Assembly: GCA_910585055.1 (NCBI GenBank)
Contig: CAJUBY010000002.1
Span: forward strand, 76,788 to 98,165
DNA from: an uncultured Christensenella sp.
GTDB lineage: Bacteria; Bacillota; Clostridia; Christensenellales; Pumilibacteraceae
DNA length: 21,378 nt
Direction: 5' to 3'
A program made the translations under genes and the position numbers. Each line of letters begins with the position of its first letter. Within the stretch, counting starts at the first letter, position 1. Positions 21,287 through 21,378 of this stretch are shown here, piece by piece. The notes under the pieces are model-generated. The model did no database searches and was not told the origin of the DNA. It saw only the letters and a list, made by a program, of their open reading frames with translations.

Positions 21287-21378
21287 TTAGATCTTTTTTG
21301 TTATAGTTGTTTTCGGTTGTTTACCGTCGAACCGCGACCCCACACCTTATACTCGCTTCGCTCGTGCTTCGTAACAGG
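21287..21378 (-). repeat. Degenerate tRNA-Ile tandem unit 2 (cut by window end)
   Basis: Same order of parts as unit 1 with scattered base changes: flank with TATAAC, GTCG/CGAC hairpin, 3' half and the same 24-base insert (one base differs). It stops at the window edge just inside the tRNA 5' half. The array therefore continues beyond the window. Confidence 0.85.

Noticed and set aside
21163..21378. CRISPR array
   Set aside because: The repeat units are tandem with no unique spacers between them, and their sequence is tRNA-derived.

Overview
The window looks like a chromosomal stretch from an uncultured gut-type Firmicute (class Clostridia; a Christensenellales-like lineage is possible, but this is a guess). 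The support is strong AGGAGG-type ribosome sites, near-consensus TTGACA/TATAAT promoters, a FakA/FakB fatty-acid kinase pair, surface proteins built from InlB-type and BspA-type repeats, and a lipoprotein alpha-amylase. No rRNA or species marker gene is present.

Layout, left to right. Positions 1-919 (+) hold the 3' end of an InlB-repeat surface protein. Positions 1095-4964 (all -) hold a thioredoxin-reductase-like flavoprotein with its own promoter, then a fakB-fakA operon with a clear promoter and terminator. Positions 5073-18316 (all -) form a maltodextrin/starch locus. Read in the direction of transcription it contains a secreted lipoprotein alpha-amylase (GH13 with a CBM41-like domain), a small secreted protein of unknown function next to it, a 1915-residue BspA-type leucine-rich-repeat lipoprotein, a short LacI-family regulator, a cytoplasmic neopullulanase/maltogenic-amylase-type GH13 enzyme, and the decayed remnant of a malQ 4-alpha-glucanotransferase. 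Two matching LacI-type palindromes 85 bp apart lie upstream of the amylase. The likely scheme is: starch bound and cut at the surface, oligosaccharides imported by a transporter not in this window, and cytoplasmic hydrolysis, under LacI control.

Positions 18421-19387 (+) are accessory. They hold a promoter-to-terminator unit of about 100 nt with no ORF (candidate small RNA or leader), a perfect 23-bp palindrome over a promoter, and a small serine recombinase. Positions 19555-20867 (-) are AT-richer and hold a DUF6883-like, possible toxin gene overlapping a DUF4926-like, possible immunity gene, followed by a duplicated, headless toxin tail with a second immunity-like gene. Positions 20868-21378 hold a structured non-coding stretch and an intact tRNA-Ile(GAT) with encoded CCA. 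It is preceded (in transcription order) by a tandem array of about 123-bp units, each a tRNA-Ile copy with a broken anticodon loop; the array runs off the window.

The most unusual points are the tRNA-derived tandem array with its inverted-repeat 3' end, the orphan non-coding RNA next to the recombinase, the duplicated toxin-tail/immunity cassette, and the in-frame collapsed malQ. All functional calls come from reading motifs by eye; no database search was run.
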